Assembly: GCA_003558175.1 (NCBI GenBank) | Contig: PWMO01000479.1 | Coordinates: 1 to 13,967 of the forward strand | DNA from: Spirochaetaceae bacterium | Lineage (GTDB): Bacteria; Spirochaetota; Spirochaetia; DSM-27196; PWMO01 | Direction of reading: 5' to 3' | DNA length: 13,967 nucleotides | In this document: positions 6,578-13,967 of the stretch, one piece after another | How positions within the stretch are numbered: position 1 is the first letter of the stretch | Layout of the letters: every line of letters starts with the position of its first letter | The notes under the pieces: model-generated | Database searches by the model: none | What the model was told of the DNA's origin: nothing | The model's input: the letters and a program-made list of their open reading frames with translations, nothing else | Program-made: the position numbers and the translations under genes

Positions 6578-6596
6578 GCCACGCCTGAAGTGAGCC
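6567..6596 (+). repeat. 14-bp direct repeat across the HD gene stop codon
   Basis: GCCTGACGTGAGCC (6567-6580) is followed 16 bp later by GCCTGAAGTGAGCC (6583-6596), with one mismatch. The first copy contains the HD gene stop TGA (6575-6577). The repeat fills most of the 32-bp gap between the convergent HD and serine hydrolase genes. I see no intrinsic terminator here, since there is no stable hairpin with a T-tract. Confidence 0.6.
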
Positions 6597-6609
6597 GCGG
6601 CGCTGCCCG

Positions 6610-8556
6610 CTAGAACCAGAAACCGAGCAGACGCCAGTGGTACAGCGCCACAAACAGAATCGGCGCGGAGCCGAGCAGCACCCGGTCCATGATTGCAGTA
6701 GGTAACTGAATTGCCAGACCGGTAGCAACGGTCCTGCCTCCGACTCCCAGTGTGAAGACAATTGCGGCCAGCGCGACCAGCGGCAGCGAAAACACCAGGT
6801 AGGTGAAGGCACCCAACCCCTGCACCCAGACCGGAAGGCCCGGAGTCATGTCGGCAAACGAGAAGGCGGGAAAGAGCAGCAGCGCAAAGAGGGTGATTGA
6901 TGCGGCAAAGACGGTAATGGCGATGCGTTGAAGGCGCGCCCGGCCTTCGAGTTCACTCGGAGCGCGACGCAGTGCCCGCAGAGTCCTGCGAACCGTTTCT
7001 CCGGCACAGAGGAGAATTGGAATGACCAGCCCGGCCAGCGCGAAATAGAGCCGTTCCCACGGCCGCAGTTTTTCGTACGAACCGTGATACCCGCCACCGG
7101 AGAACATGTAGCGCACCTCACCGAGAGTACCGCGCACAAACGCGATCCGAAGCGACCGGTCGGTTGCCTGGAACAGGTTGTTCGCGATCGGGACGAACTC
7201 CGTGGTACGCTCCAGGCCACCCAGCGGCTCACTGGCGGTGGGTGCCACAATAATGCTGCCCCGGTCGGTGGCGCGCACTCGCAGCAGCGTCGAGGTCTGC
7301 AGCGGAAGCCTGCTGACGTCGTGGCGTGGCCGCTGGATGTAGCTGTAGAGTCCGGCAAATGGATGCAGCGTTTCGCGGGTTGCCCATTGAGGGTCGGGCG
7401 ACACGGTTTCTTCGCCCAGACAGTCAAGCAGGGCGCGGAGAGCGGAGGTGAAGCGTTCGGTGGCCGCGATGCGCGGCGCGCTATTCGCCCCTGCGGTAAC
7501 CACAAACAGCCCCACCTCAGCGTCAGGCACCAGCACCAGCCGCGAGCGCACTCCGTCCGAATCGCCGTCACGAATCAGCAGACGGATGCCGTTCTGCTCC
7601 TCTTCCAGAAACCCCAGCGTGGATCCGGGAAGCCGTTCGTGGACGCGAAACTGTGTCTGGATTGACCGCTCAACCACCTCCGGGGAGAGCACGCCTCGGC
7701 TGCCGATCCGCCCTTCGTTGAGCAGCAGGGCGGCCAGCGTTATCATGTCGTGCACGGTAGAGTGCATCCCCGCAGCAGGGCCAAGCTGTGTCCACGTGGG
7801 CTCCATGGAGCGCTGGTAGTCGCCAATCTGCAGGTAATCGGGGGCACGCCGGCGCGCCAGCTCATCCGGAAGCGGCTGAAGATAGGAGGTTGATTCCATT
7901 CCTGCCGGGGCGAGCAGCCGCTCTTCGACCACCTCGGCGAACGGCTGCCCGGTCAGCTCTTCGATCGCCGCTCCCAGGACCGCGCTGCCCCAGTTGCCAT
8001 ACGTGATCATCATTCCGGGCCGGTAGACCGTGCGTGGGGGTGAATCGGAAAGAAAAGTGCGCAGCGGAACCAGTTGCGTTGCGTCGACGGTACGCGTGCC
8101 GAGGCTGCGCTCTTCAAATCCTTCGCTGTGGGTGAACAGATGCAGGAACGAGATCGGAGAGCGTTCGTGGGTCGGTATGCGGAAGCTGCGAATGTAGTTC
8201 TGCACCGGCGAGGCGAAATCGATGCCGCGTTGCAGTAACAGCTCAGCGGCAGTCAGGGCGGTTGGCAGCTTTGCCAGTGAAGCCGTGCGGACAACGGTCT
8301 GCTGGGGATCGAAGGGCGCCTGCTCGTCTTCGTCGATATACCCTCGGCCGTGAAGAAACACGATCTGGTCGCGGTGCACGAGCCCCATGCCGAAGTAGGG
8401 CAACAGATACTGCGACCAGATCTGCTCGGCCATCTCTTCGGCCACTCGCCGCAGCCGGCCGACATCGAGTTCCCCAACGTCCGTTGCAGCCGTGCGGCCC
8501 GGCAGAGCGAGAAGCAGGAGCAAACATAGTGCCAGCGCGGCCGTCGCTCGTCGCAT
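6610..8556 (-). CDS. Serine hydrolase (class C beta-lactamase/PBP-like) with C-terminal membrane domain
   Basis: A 648-residue protein. It has a signal peptide (about 1-24), an extracytoplasmic serine-hydrolase domain, then about four membrane helices in the last 150 residues. The catalytic SxxK is S93-L-A-K96 (RTASLAKLPTA) and the second motif is Y186-G-N188. The family's HTSG-like segment reads FTHSEGFE (141-148). The expected third motif (KTG or H-G-G) appears as RDGDSDG (329-335) with no His or Lys, so classical beta-lactamase activity is doubtful. Peptidase or esterase activity on envelope substrates is more plausible. The ATG lies one base after the chemoreceptor's stop, with an AGGAAGAG ribosome-binding site inside that gene, so the two are translationally coupled. 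The soluble part resembles CubicO-type hydrolases, but the natural substrate is unknown. Confidence 0.85.
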   Translation of the reverse strand: MRRATAALALCLLLLLALPGRTAATDVGELDVGRLRRVAEEMAEQIWSQYLLPYFGMGLVHRDQIVFLHGRGYIDEDEQAPFDPQQTVVRTASLAKLPTALTAAELLLQRGIDFASPVQNYIRSFRIPTHERSPISFLHLFTHSEGFEERSLGTRTVDATQLVPLRTFLSDSPPRTVYRPGMMITYGNWGSAVLGAAIEELTGQPFAEVVEERLLAPAGMESTSYLQPLPDELARRRAPDYLQIGDYQRSMEPTWTQLGPAAGMHSTVHDMITLAALLLNEGRIGSRGVLSPEVVERSIQTQFRVHERLPGSTLGFLEEEQNGIRLLIRDGDSDGVRSRLVLVPDAEVGLFVVTAGANSAPRIAATERFTSALRALLDCLGEETVSPDPQWATRETLHPFAGLYSYIQRPRHDVSRLPLQTSTLLRVRATDRGSIIVAPTASEPLGGLERTTEFVPIANNLFQATDRSLRIAFVRGTLGEVRYMFSGGGYHGSYEKLRPWERLYFALAGLVIPILLCAGETVRRTLRALRRAPSELEGRARLQRIAITVFAASITLFALLLFPAFSFADMTPGLPVWVQGLGAFTYLVFSLPLVALAAIVFTLGVGGRTVATGLAIQLPTAIMDRVLLGSAPILFVALYHWRLLGFWF

Positions 8557-8557
8557 A

Positions 8558-10693
8558 TCACTCTTCCTGGTGCGTTTCCTGTTCGTCTTCCTTCAGTTTG
8601 AATCGGCCGACCGCGTCGAGAACCGCCCGGATTCCCTCGCGGTTATTGTCTCCCATTTCTGCGACGTTGACCACCACTCGGTTAATCTCTGCCGTGCCGT
8701 CGGCCATCTCGTTCATGCTCGATTCAACCTCGTGCGTGATATCCACCAGGCGTTGCATCTCCTCCAGGATGATCCGGCTGCCTTCATTCATCTCGCCGGA
8801 GCCGGACTGAACCTCCTGGGTGACCTGGTTGATCTCCTCCAGCGCCTTGAGAACCTGGGTCGAACCGGCGCTCTGTTCCTCCATGGCGTTCTGGATCTGA
8901 CGTTCCAGATCTGCCAGCGTTCCAATGAGTTCCGACACGTGTTCGAACGCGCGCTCCGCTTCCACGGACGACTCGGCAACCGAATCGATCGAGCTCTTGA
9001 TGGTCTTGAGCACCGCCGAGATCGACTTGGACTGGGACGAGGCACCTTCTGCCAGCTTGCGAATCTCGTCCGCAACAACTGCAAAGCCGCGTCCGTATTC
9101 CCCGGCGTGAGCCGCCTCGATTGCGGCGTTCATCGCCAGCAGGTTGGTCTGACTTGCAATGGTCTGGATGGCCGCATTGGCGTCAAGCAGTCCGTCGGAC
9201 TTCTGTGCAATATCGCGCACGAGCGACGTGGTGCCACTGATGCGCGTTCGACCGGTATCGGCCGCTTCGAGCAGCTGCTGGAAGTATCCGGCACTCTTCT
9301 CCAGTGTATTGCTGACCGATTGAATGCTGGCGACCATCTCCTCTATGGCCGAAGAGGACTGAATGACCCCGGCTGCCTGCGATTCGATCTTGCCGTTCAA
9401 CGATTCGATGTTGCGCGCGATCTCCTCCATGGTCGAGCTGACTTCGGTTACACTTGCAGACTGGTTGATCACCTGCTGCTTGACCCCTTCGATATTGGCA
9501 CTGATCTGATTAACGGCGGCCGAGGTCTCTTCCATGTTGGCAGCGAGTGACTGCCCGACCGACTCGAGGGTGTCCACCGACTGCCGAATCGTTCGGACGA
9601 TGCCGGAGAGCTGCTCGATGAAGCGGTTGAATCCGCCGGCCAGGCGGCCGAGTTCGTCGTTCGAACGTATCGGTAACGAGCGCGTCAGGTCACCCTGGCC
9701 CTCGGAGATATCGCTCAGGAGGGTTGAAGTTTCACGAATCGGTTTGGTGATGATGCGGGCAACCAGCAGCGAAATCGCGACAACTACCAGGAAGATAGCC
9801 GCAACGAGCGCGGTGAGCGAACCAACCACGCGGTCGGCCGCCGCCGCCAGCTGCTGTGCCGGGACGTCCACCACGAAGGTCCAGCCGGGAGCGGCTTCAA
9901 TCGCGGCGAAAAACGCAGTGCGTTCTTCGCCGTCGGGGGCCACGTAGCGGCCGACTCCGTTTGACTCGGCGCGCATTCGTTCCCCCAGTTCGGAAAGACC
10001 GATGTACCCGGCCTCGTCGGCGTCGGTCACCGTCAGGGACATTCGCAGCTCCTGCTGCGGGTGTGCCACTACCGTGCCGGTTGCGTCTATCAGCCAGCCG
10101 TAGCCCGCGTCACCCACGCGCACGTCTCCCGCAATTGCAGACAGTGACTCCAGCAGCAGGGTTGCGGCTCCGATCCCAACCATCTCTCCGTTGGGAGCGC
10201 GTACTTCGTGCGCGATGGTCACAATTGCTTCCCCCGAGGCCAGCGAAACAATGGCGTTGCTCACGGCGGAGCGGTTGCCCTGCGCAACGATGTGTTGGAA
10301 GTAGTCGCGCTCCGCAACGCTGCCGCTGTCGCCGGTTGTAGTAACAAAGCGGCCGTCTTGCAGCGCGAAGAACATCATCTCGTAGATTGAGGGCACTTCA
10401 TCGGCGCGCGCCCGCAGATCGGCAGCAATAGCGTCCAGGTCGCCTCCGCGGATGAGGTCACGCTGCGCGAACGTTCTGATATTGAGAAGATGTCCTTCGA
10501 TCAGCTGGTCGATCGTTCCGGCCCGCGCGGCTACCACCTCAGACGCCAGGTTGCTCGCTACCGGAATAACCGAGTCGCGCGCCGTGCGTCTGACCAGCAG
10601 CCCCAGGGCGATAAACAGAATCAGCATCGATCCGGCGTATAGCAGAACGATGCGGGTGGCGAGTTTCTTGTGCTTTGCCTGGGATTGCTTCAT
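8558..10693 (-). CDS. Methyl-accepting chemotaxis protein with periplasmic Cache-type sensor
   Basis: A membrane chemoreceptor of 711 residues. TM1 is about 13-34, with an outer double-Cache-like sensor at about 37-290. Visible pieces of the sensor are [11 protein letters not shown] (129-139) and [15 protein letters not shown] (198-212). TM2 is about 292-314, followed by HAMP at about 315-370 and a long coiled-coil signalling domain. The conserved CheA/CheW-binding tip lies around [20 protein letters not shown] (515-534) and [19 protein letters not shown]. No NWETF-like tether is seen at the C-terminus. I chose ATG 10693, with GGAGG 8 nt upstream, over the in-frame TTG at 10723. The gene follows the ABC permease by 136 bp with its own likely promoter, and its stop is one base from the serine hydrolase start. 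The sensed ligand is unknown, as I do not see a clear amino-acid-binding Cache motif. Confidence 0.93.
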   Translation of the reverse strand: MKQSQAKHKKLATRIVLLYAGSMLILFIALGLLVRRTARDSVIPVASNLASEVVAARAGTIDQLIEGHLLNIRTFAQRDLIRGGDLDAIAADLRARADEVPSIYEMMFFALQDGRFVTTTGDSGSVAERDYFQHIVAQGNRSAVSNAIVSLASGEAIVTIAHEVRAPNGEMVGIGAATLLLESLSAIAGDVRVGDAGYGWLIDATGTVVAHPQQELRMSLTVTDADEAGYIGLSELGERMRAESNGVGRYVAPDGEERTAFFAAIEAAPGWTFVVDVPAQQLAAAADRVVGSLTALVAAIFLVVVAISLLVARIITKPIRETSTLLSDISEGQGDLTRSLPIRSNDELGRLAGGFNRFIEQLSGIVRTIRQSVDTLESVGQSLAANMEETSAAVNQISANIEGVKQQVINQSASVTEVSSTMEEIARNIESLNGKIESQAAGVIQSSSAIEEMVASIQSVSNTLEKSAGYFQQLLEAADTGRTRISGTTSLVRDIAQKSDGLLDANAAIQTIASQTNLLAMNAAIEAAHAGEYGRGFAVVADEIRKLAEGASSQSKSISAVLKTIKSSIDSVAESSVEAERAFEHVSELIGTLADLERQIQNAMEEQSAGSTQVLKALEEINQVTQEVQSGSGEMNEGSRIILEEMQRLVDITHEVESSMNEMADGTAEINRVVVNVAEMGDNNREGIRAVLDAVGRFKLKEDEQETHQEE

Positions 10694-10738
10694 TCCTGTG
10701 GCCTCCGTGCCGGTTTGGTTCAAAGTATAATCACAAGT

Positions 10739-10766
10739 ATTGTATGCACTGAACAGTGTAACGCAA
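10739..10766 (-). promoter_or_regulatory. Candidate promoter of the chemoreceptor-hydrolase operon
   Basis: On the minus strand, TTGCGT (10766-10761) is followed by 16 bp and TACAAT (10744-10739), with 3/6 and 5/6 matches to sigma-70 consensus. This places a start near 10732, about 40 nt before the chosen ATG. A second -10-like TATACT lies at 10729-10724. No clear sigma-28 (motility) promoter is visible. The call is moderate because the -35 is weak. Confidence 0.4.
10747..10758. promoter_or_regulatory. Dyad symmetric element, possible operator
   Basis: CACTG (10747-10751) and CAGTG (10754-10758) form a perfect 5-bp inverted repeat around AA. The dyad sits exactly within the spacer between the proposed -35 and -10, a classic repressor position. 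I cannot assign a regulator. The repeat is too short for a stable terminator and has no T-run. Confidence 0.4.
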
Positions 10767-10829
10767 ATCTCCCGTTGCGCGAATAGCCTGGTGTCGGTTC
10801 GTTTCGGTTTGCGGTCGTTCGCGTTGTGC

Positions 10830-11576
10830 CTACCGGTGCCGCCGGTGCTTCCAGGGGCAGAGGCGGCGCTCGGTCAGGTCGATCAGGCCGAACAGGAAGA
10901 GCCCAAGCAGGCCCATCACCACGATTCCGGCCAGCATATCGGCGTACGAGACGCGCATCCAGCTTTCTACAATGAAGGTACCGAGCCCGTAGTTGGTGAA
11001 GAACGTCTCCGCGAAGAAGAGCACCGCGAGCGCGGTTCCGGTGCCGATGCGCACCGCGGTCAGCAGCTCGGGGAGAATGGCCGGAAACAGAACGAAGCGC
11101 AGCGCCTGCAGCCGGGTTCCCCCCAGAGACGCGATTGACGTGAGGTAAGGCGCGGGTATCGACCGGGTGGCATCGCGCACCGCGACCAGGATCTGAAAGA
11201 AGAGCACCAGCGCAACGATGGTCACCCGTGCCAGGTCTCCAATTCCAACCAGCAGAAACACAATCGGCAGCAGTGCGATCTTGGGAACCGGATAAAGCAG
11301 GTAGGTAACGGGCGCCAGCACCCGGTCGAATCGGGGCAGGCGACCCATCATCATCCCCAGCGGAACGGCGGGGGCGGCTGCGAGCAGCAGTGCGCCGGCA
11401 ACGCGGAGCAGGCTTGCAGCCGCATGCCGCAGCAGCACGCCGGGGCCAAGCGTTACCAGGCGTGTCAGCACTACGTTGGGCGCCGGCAGGACCGGCGATG
11501 CCAGCAGAAGCGCGAGAAGCCACCACGCCGCGGTCACTGCAAGTGCTGCAGCGGCGAGCGATGCCGCTCTACCCAT
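10830..11576 (-). CDS. ABC transporter permease, NitT/TauT (SsuC-like) family
   Basis: The inner-membrane permease of an uptake ABC system. The 248-residue protein has about six helices and the EAA cytoplasmic loop that docks the ATPase ([20 protein letters not shown], 144-163, continuing to FPAILPELL). [16 protein letters not shown] (187-202) is typical of SsuC/TauC/NrtB/ThiX permeases. I chose ATG 11576 rather than an upstream start at 11666. It has GAGGAG 7 nt upstream, gives the normal family length, and overlaps the ATPase gene by 8 bp, as expected for coupled translation. The 30 extra residues of the longer form are not family-like. Substrate specificity cannot be read from the permease. 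Confidence 0.9.
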   Translation of the reverse strand: MGRAASLAAAALAVTAAWWLLALLLASPVLPAPNVVLTRLVTLGPGVLLRHAAASLLRVAGALLLAAAPAVPLGMMMGRLPRFDRVLAPVTYLLYPVPKIALLPIVFLLVGIGDLARVTIVALVLFFQILVAVRDATRSIPAPYLTSIASLGGTRLQALRFVLFPAILPELLTAVRIGTGTALAVLFFAETFFTNYGLGTFIVESWMRVSYADMLAGIVVMGLLGLFLFGLIDLTERRLCPWKHRRHR

Positions 11577-12312
11577 TGACGCGCTCCTCGAACAGATTTC
11601 GCACACGGATGACTGCGTCTCGATAGTCGGATGAAGTCCGCCGATGCGCCATTTCATTCTCTGCAATTGGATTGACGAAGAAGTCGAGCCGGGCAGGTGA
11701 GCCGTACATCAGTGCAATGCGCGAACCGAGCAGCACCGCCTCGTCGATGCTGTGCGTAACGAGAATCGAGGCAGTCTCGCGCGTCTGCAGCAGAACGCGC
11801 AGCATGTCCTGCAGCGATTCGCGCGTGAGCGCGTCCAGCGCGGAGAACGGTTCGTCCATCAGCAGCAGCTGTGGTCGCAGCGCCCAGGTCCGCGCGATTG
11901 CGACGCGCTGCTGTTCGCCGCCGGACAGCGTCGCCGGGAAGCGGTCGGCCAGCGCTTCAACGCCCACCGCCGCCAGCGCCGCGCGAGCCGCCGCGATACG
12001 CTCTGCGCGCGCAATTCCGGCCAGCCGCAACCCAAGCGCTGCGTTGTCCAGTACGGTGAACCACGGAAACAGACCGTACTGCTGCAGCACCAGGCCCACG
12101 CGGCGGTCTCCGCGCTTGACGGAGCTGCCGTCGAGCAGTATCTCGCCCCCTTGCGGACTGATCAGCCCGGCGGCGGTGTAGAGCAGGGTGGTCTTGCCGC
12201 AGCCGGACGGGCCAACCACTGCCAGCGTTTCGCCACGCTCCAGCGCAAAGGTTGTGGGCGCCAGTACCGGGCGCGCGGCATATCCGGCGGTACAGTTTTC
12301 AAGGCGCAGCAT
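11569..12312 (-). CDS. ABC transporter ATPase, NitT/TauT (SsuB-like) family
   Basis: The cytoplasmic ATPase that powers the adjacent permease, at 247 residues. All catalytic elements are intact: Walker A GPSGCGKTT (34-42), Q-loop Gln78 (VLQQYGLFPW), signature LSGGEQQ (129-135), Walker B LLLMDEP (149-155) with D-loop SALD, and switch His187 (VTHSIDEAVLLG). The wording fits the nitrate/sulfonate/taurine subfamily, including the DEPFSALDALTR stretch. It starts 33 bp after the binding-protein gene with only a weak purine-rich ribosome-binding site, and overlaps the permease gene by 8 bp. This is the middle gene of a three-gene uptake operon. Confidence 0.94.
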   Translation of the reverse strand: MLRLENCTAGYAARPVLAPTTFALERGETLAVVGPSGCGKTTLLYTAAGLISPQGGEILLDGSSVKRGDRRVGLVLQQYGLFPWFTVLDNAALGLRLAGIARAERIAAARAALAAVGVEALADRFPATLSGGEQQRVAIARTWALRPQLLLMDEPFSALDALTRESLQDMLRVLLQTRETASILVTHSIDEAVLLGSRIALMYGSPARLDFFVNPIAENEMAHRRTSSDYRDAVIRVRNLFEERVNG

Positions 12313-12345
12313 ACGCGTTCAGACCGTCCCTCTCGCCTTCCCGAG

Positions 12346-13365
12346 TCAGTTCTCAGCCGATTCCCCGAGAATCGCCGCGTTTACTACGTCGTGATAGTCG
12401 GGGCGGCCGAGCAGCAGACCCTTCCGGCGCATCCAGTCGACTACATCGTCGAACTCGGCCGGTTTCGGAACACGCGCGTTTTGAAATCGCGGGATGATCA
12501 TTGTGTCTCGCACTGCGGGCGGAAAACCGCCGCGATCGATGAGGACGTCACGGAACGCGTCAGGATCGGCGTTGACCGCGGCAACGGCGCGATCGTACGC
12601 CCGGTAGAAGGCGCGGATCGCATCGGATTTCTCCGCAACGGCACGCGGCGTGAACAGCAGCACCCCCGGGGTCTGCTCCATCACCGAGCTGTCGGCGATG
12701 AGGTGAGCCCCGCGCTGCAGCGCGATCCGGGTGATCGGCTCCGGAAGCATCGCTGCCTCGAGTTGGCCGGCCACCACCATCTCCATGCGGGTCGGAACCT
12801 GCAGCGTTGAGACGGGGCGGATCTTGGCCGGGTCGGCACCGTGAGCTTCGAGCATTCGCTCCGCTGAATAGAAAATGATGCTGTCTTCCAGCAGGCCAAC
12901 GCGCACCGACTGCACCCGCTGCAGCTTCCAGTCTTCGATTGACCTGATCCGTGAGCGTGGCGCGGTGACCAGGGCAAACAGGCCGTCGGTGACCGAGGTG
13001 ACCTGCACCGAGAACCCGCCGGACCAGGCGTTGATTGCGTTTATCATGTCCGAAACGGTGCCGTCGATCTGGCCGGTCTGCAGGGCGGTTTCGCGATAGA
13101 GCTGGTTGTGGAACATCTGCAGTGTTACGTCGATGCCTTCATCCGCAAAGAAGCCCTCAGCATCGGCGACAATCAGCGGAATCGAGTTCACTGCGGGCAT
13201 CAGGCCGATGCGCAGCGTCTGTTGCGGGACGGCCGCGGCATGGCTCGGTACAAGCATCAGCACGATGAGCAGTACGAGCGGCGCAAGCAGGCAACGCAGC
13301 CGAGGCCCGCTCCAGTTGCTGGGGTGACGGCGATGACGCCGGTGGCCGCGCGAGTTATTCTTCAT
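12346..13365 (-). CDS. ABC transporter substrate-binding protein, NMT1/THI5-like
   Basis: A periplasmic binding protein of 339 residues that delivers the substrate to the SsuC-like permease. The start is ATG 13365, with GAGG 6 nt and AGGAG directly upstream. The N-terminus is unusual, with about 25 very basic, His/Arg-rich residues before the hydrophobic core (26-40) and an AAA-type signal-peptidase I site near 43-46. No lipobox is visible. The mature part begins TLRIGLMPAVNSIPLIVADA (50-69), followed by EGFFADEGIDV, the standard opening of NMT1/THI5/SsuA-like proteins. Candidate substrates include sulfonates, nitrate or bicarbonate, thiamine pyrimidine and other small organics. The sequence does not decide between them, and no TPP-like riboswitch is evident upstream. 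First gene of the operon. Confidence 0.88.
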   Translation of the reverse strand: MKNNSRGHRRHRRHPSNWSGPRLRCLLAPLVLLIVLMLVPSHAAAVPQQTLRIGLMPAVNSIPLIVADAEGFFADEGIDVTLQMFHNQLYRETALQTGQIDGTVSDMINAINAWSGGFSVQVTSVTDGLFALVTAPRSRIRSIEDWKLQRVQSVRVGLLEDSIIFYSAERMLEAHGADPAKIRPVSTLQVPTRMEMVVAGQLEAAMLPEPITRIALQRGAHLIADSSVMEQTPGVLLFTPRAVAEKSDAIRAFYRAYDRAVAAVNADPDAFRDVLIDRGGFPPAVRDTMIIPRFQNARVPKPAEFDDVVDWMRRKGLLLGRPDYHDVVNAAILGESAEN

Positions 13366-13381
13366 CTCCTACCTCGTCTCG

Positions 13382-13412
13382 TATATAGTGTTGTCGTAGT
13401 GATCTCGACCAA
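13382..13412 (-). promoter_or_regulatory. Candidate promoter of the ABC uptake operon
   Basis: On the minus strand, TTGGTC (13412-13407) precedes an AT-rich -10 region at 13389-13382, read as ACTATA, CTATAT or TATATA with 17-19 bp spacing. It is the only AT-rich element in this gap that faces the operon. It overlaps the opposite-strand promoter for the MFS gene. The match is weak. Confidence 0.35.
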
Positions 13413-13420
13413 CGTACTAT
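13391..13420 (+). promoter_or_regulatory. Candidate promoter of the MFS transporter gene
   Basis: TTGTCG (13391-13396) is followed by 18 bp and TACTAT (13415-13420), each 4/6 to sigma-70 consensus. Expected transcription start is near 13427, leaving about 78 nt before the ATG. It is interleaved with the minus-strand promoter, so RNA polymerase could occupy only one at a time. Confidence 0.35.
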
Positions 13421-13467
13421 ACCGTATGTGAAACGGAGTGTGCAGACCTCCAGTCAGGCGACCCGCC

Positions 13468-13489
13468 GCAGAGACCAACGGCAGAGACC
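13468..13489 (+). repeat. Short direct repeat in the MFS gene leader
   Basis: GCAGAGACC occurs at 13468-13476 and 13481-13489 (13-bp period), with a related TGCAGACC at 13441-13448. All lie between the proposed promoter and the AGGAG at 13493-13497. This could be chance slippage or an operator. Nothing else is recognisable in this leader. Confidence 0.4.
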
Positions 13490-13504
13490 CGCAGGAGCAA
13501 ACCG

Positions 13505-13967
13505 ATGAGTGATAAGCAGGAAGAGACAGCCAACGGCCGCGATGAGCGGACCCCAAAAGAACCGACAGGCACTGAAGGGCGAAGAGCGGTGCCGCCGCGC
13601 TTCTACCAGACCACGTTCATGATCGGTCTCGGGTTCTTCACCATGGGGCTGATGGACCCGCTGTACGACAACTACGTACCGGTGTTCCTCAACCAGTACC
13701 TCGACTCGCGTGCGCTGATTGGCGTGATCATGACGTTTGACAACATTCTGGCGCTCTCGCTGATCCCGCTCGTTACCGCCTTGAGCGATCGCACCAGAAC
13801 CCCAATCGGCCGTCGCATGCCGTACATCCTGGTGACACTGCCGTTGAGCGCAGTTGTCTTCTTCTGGTTACCGTCGGCAGGGATGACATCGCTGGTGGCG
13901 CTGATCGGCGCCATAATCCTGCTCAATCTCTTCAAGCAGGCGGCGCGCGGACCGGTGGTCGCTCTGA
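13505..13967 (+). CDS. MFS sugar:cation symporter, GPH/SLC45-like (N-terminal part)
   Basis: The first 154 codons of a gene that runs off the right edge. The ATG has AGGAG 7 nt upstream. The first 33 residues are a charged, probably disordered tail. The first membrane helix then begins near residue 36 (FMIGLGFFTMGLMDPLYDNY). The loop between helices 2 and 3 reads LSDRTRTPIGRRMPYIL, the signature of the GPH/SLC45 sucrose-type symporters (D-x2-R-x4-GRR-x-P). At least four hydrophobic helices are visible. It probably imports a sugar or glycoside with H+ or Na+, but the substrate is not readable. It is divergent from the ABC uptake operon and shares its promoter gap. Confidence 0.87.
   Translation, partial: MSDKQEETANGRDERTPKEPTGTEGRRAVPPRFYQTTFMIGLGFFTMGLMDPLYDNYVPVFLNQYLDSRALIGVIMTFDNILALSLIPLVTALSDRTRTPIGRRMPYILVTLPLSAVVFFWLPSAGMTSLVALIGAIILLNLFKQAARGPVVAL

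Noticed and set aside
6578..6609. Bidirectional intrinsic terminator between convergent genes
   Set aside because: Only a 4-bp GC stem (GCGG/CCGC) can form, and no T-tract is present on either strand.
8492..9550. Antisense open frame opposite the chemoreceptor
   Set aside because: It is a shadow of the highly conserved MCP coiled-coil. There is no independent ribosome-binding site or domain.
10762..10779. Terminator after the ABC permease gene
   Set aside because: CGCAA/TTGCG is only 5 bp with an 8-nt loop and no T-run, and it overlaps the proposed -35 of the next promoter.
11752..12810. Antisense open frame across the ATPase and binding-protein genes
   Set aside because: It spans two real genes and their gap. 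The composition is Arg/Gln-rich and no family is recognisable.
13366..13504. TPP riboswitch that would assign the ABC system to thiamine-precursor uptake
   Set aside because: No CTGAGA or other thi-box core is seen on either strand, and the gap is too short on the operon side.

Overview
The window is GC-rich, densely packed bacterial DNA with no RNA genes, insertion sequences or CRISPR that I can see. It carries a complete Rnf operon in the order C-D-G-E-A-B, a Rex/RseC-type partner, a methyl-accepting chemotaxis protein and an SLC45/GPH-like sugar permease. This combination would fit a free-living anaerobe or facultative anaerobe. A spirochaete (Spirochaetaceae-like) is my best guess, but that is inference from gene content only and is not proven.

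Layout. 1-146 is the acidic C-terminus of an unidentified upstream gene. 147-389 is a 243-bp gap holding a near-consensus sigma-70 promoter (180-208) followed by an apparently structured 5' leader (about 215-389). 390-5881 is the rnfCDGEAB-rseC operon (+ strand), tightly spaced or overlapping. 5897-6577 is an HD-domain phosphohydrolase that probably belongs to the same transcript. A convergent junction (6578-6609) separates this from a long minus-strand block. Read in transcription order, that block holds a NitT/TauT-type ABC uptake system (binding protein 13365-12346, ATPase 12312-11569, permease 11576-10830), a chemoreceptor (10693-8558) and a membrane-anchored serine hydrolase (8556-6610). 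The chemoreceptor and hydrolase are translationally coupled. 13366-13504 is a divergent promoter region, and 13505 to the window end is the first part of an MFS sugar:cation symporter on the + strand.

How the genes work together. RnfB and RnfC carry the iron-sulfur and FMN/NADH modules. RnfD and RnfG carry flavinylation threonines, and RnfA and RnfE carry membrane cysteines. Together they would form the ferredoxin:NAD+ oxidoreductase that couples electron flow to Na+ or H+ transport. No apbE (flavin transferase) lies in the window. The minus-strand block looks like nutrient uptake followed by sensing and an envelope-facing hydrolase.

The most interesting unexplained signal is the rnf leader. 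It contains a 9-bp perfect inverted repeat, extended by 5 more pairs past one bulged G. This repeat encloses about 100 nt with a strong internal hairpin. The leader also holds a CTCCC tract complementary to the rnfC Shine-Dalgarno. It looks like a cis-acting RNA switch or structured leader, and I do not recognise it as a known riboswitch class.
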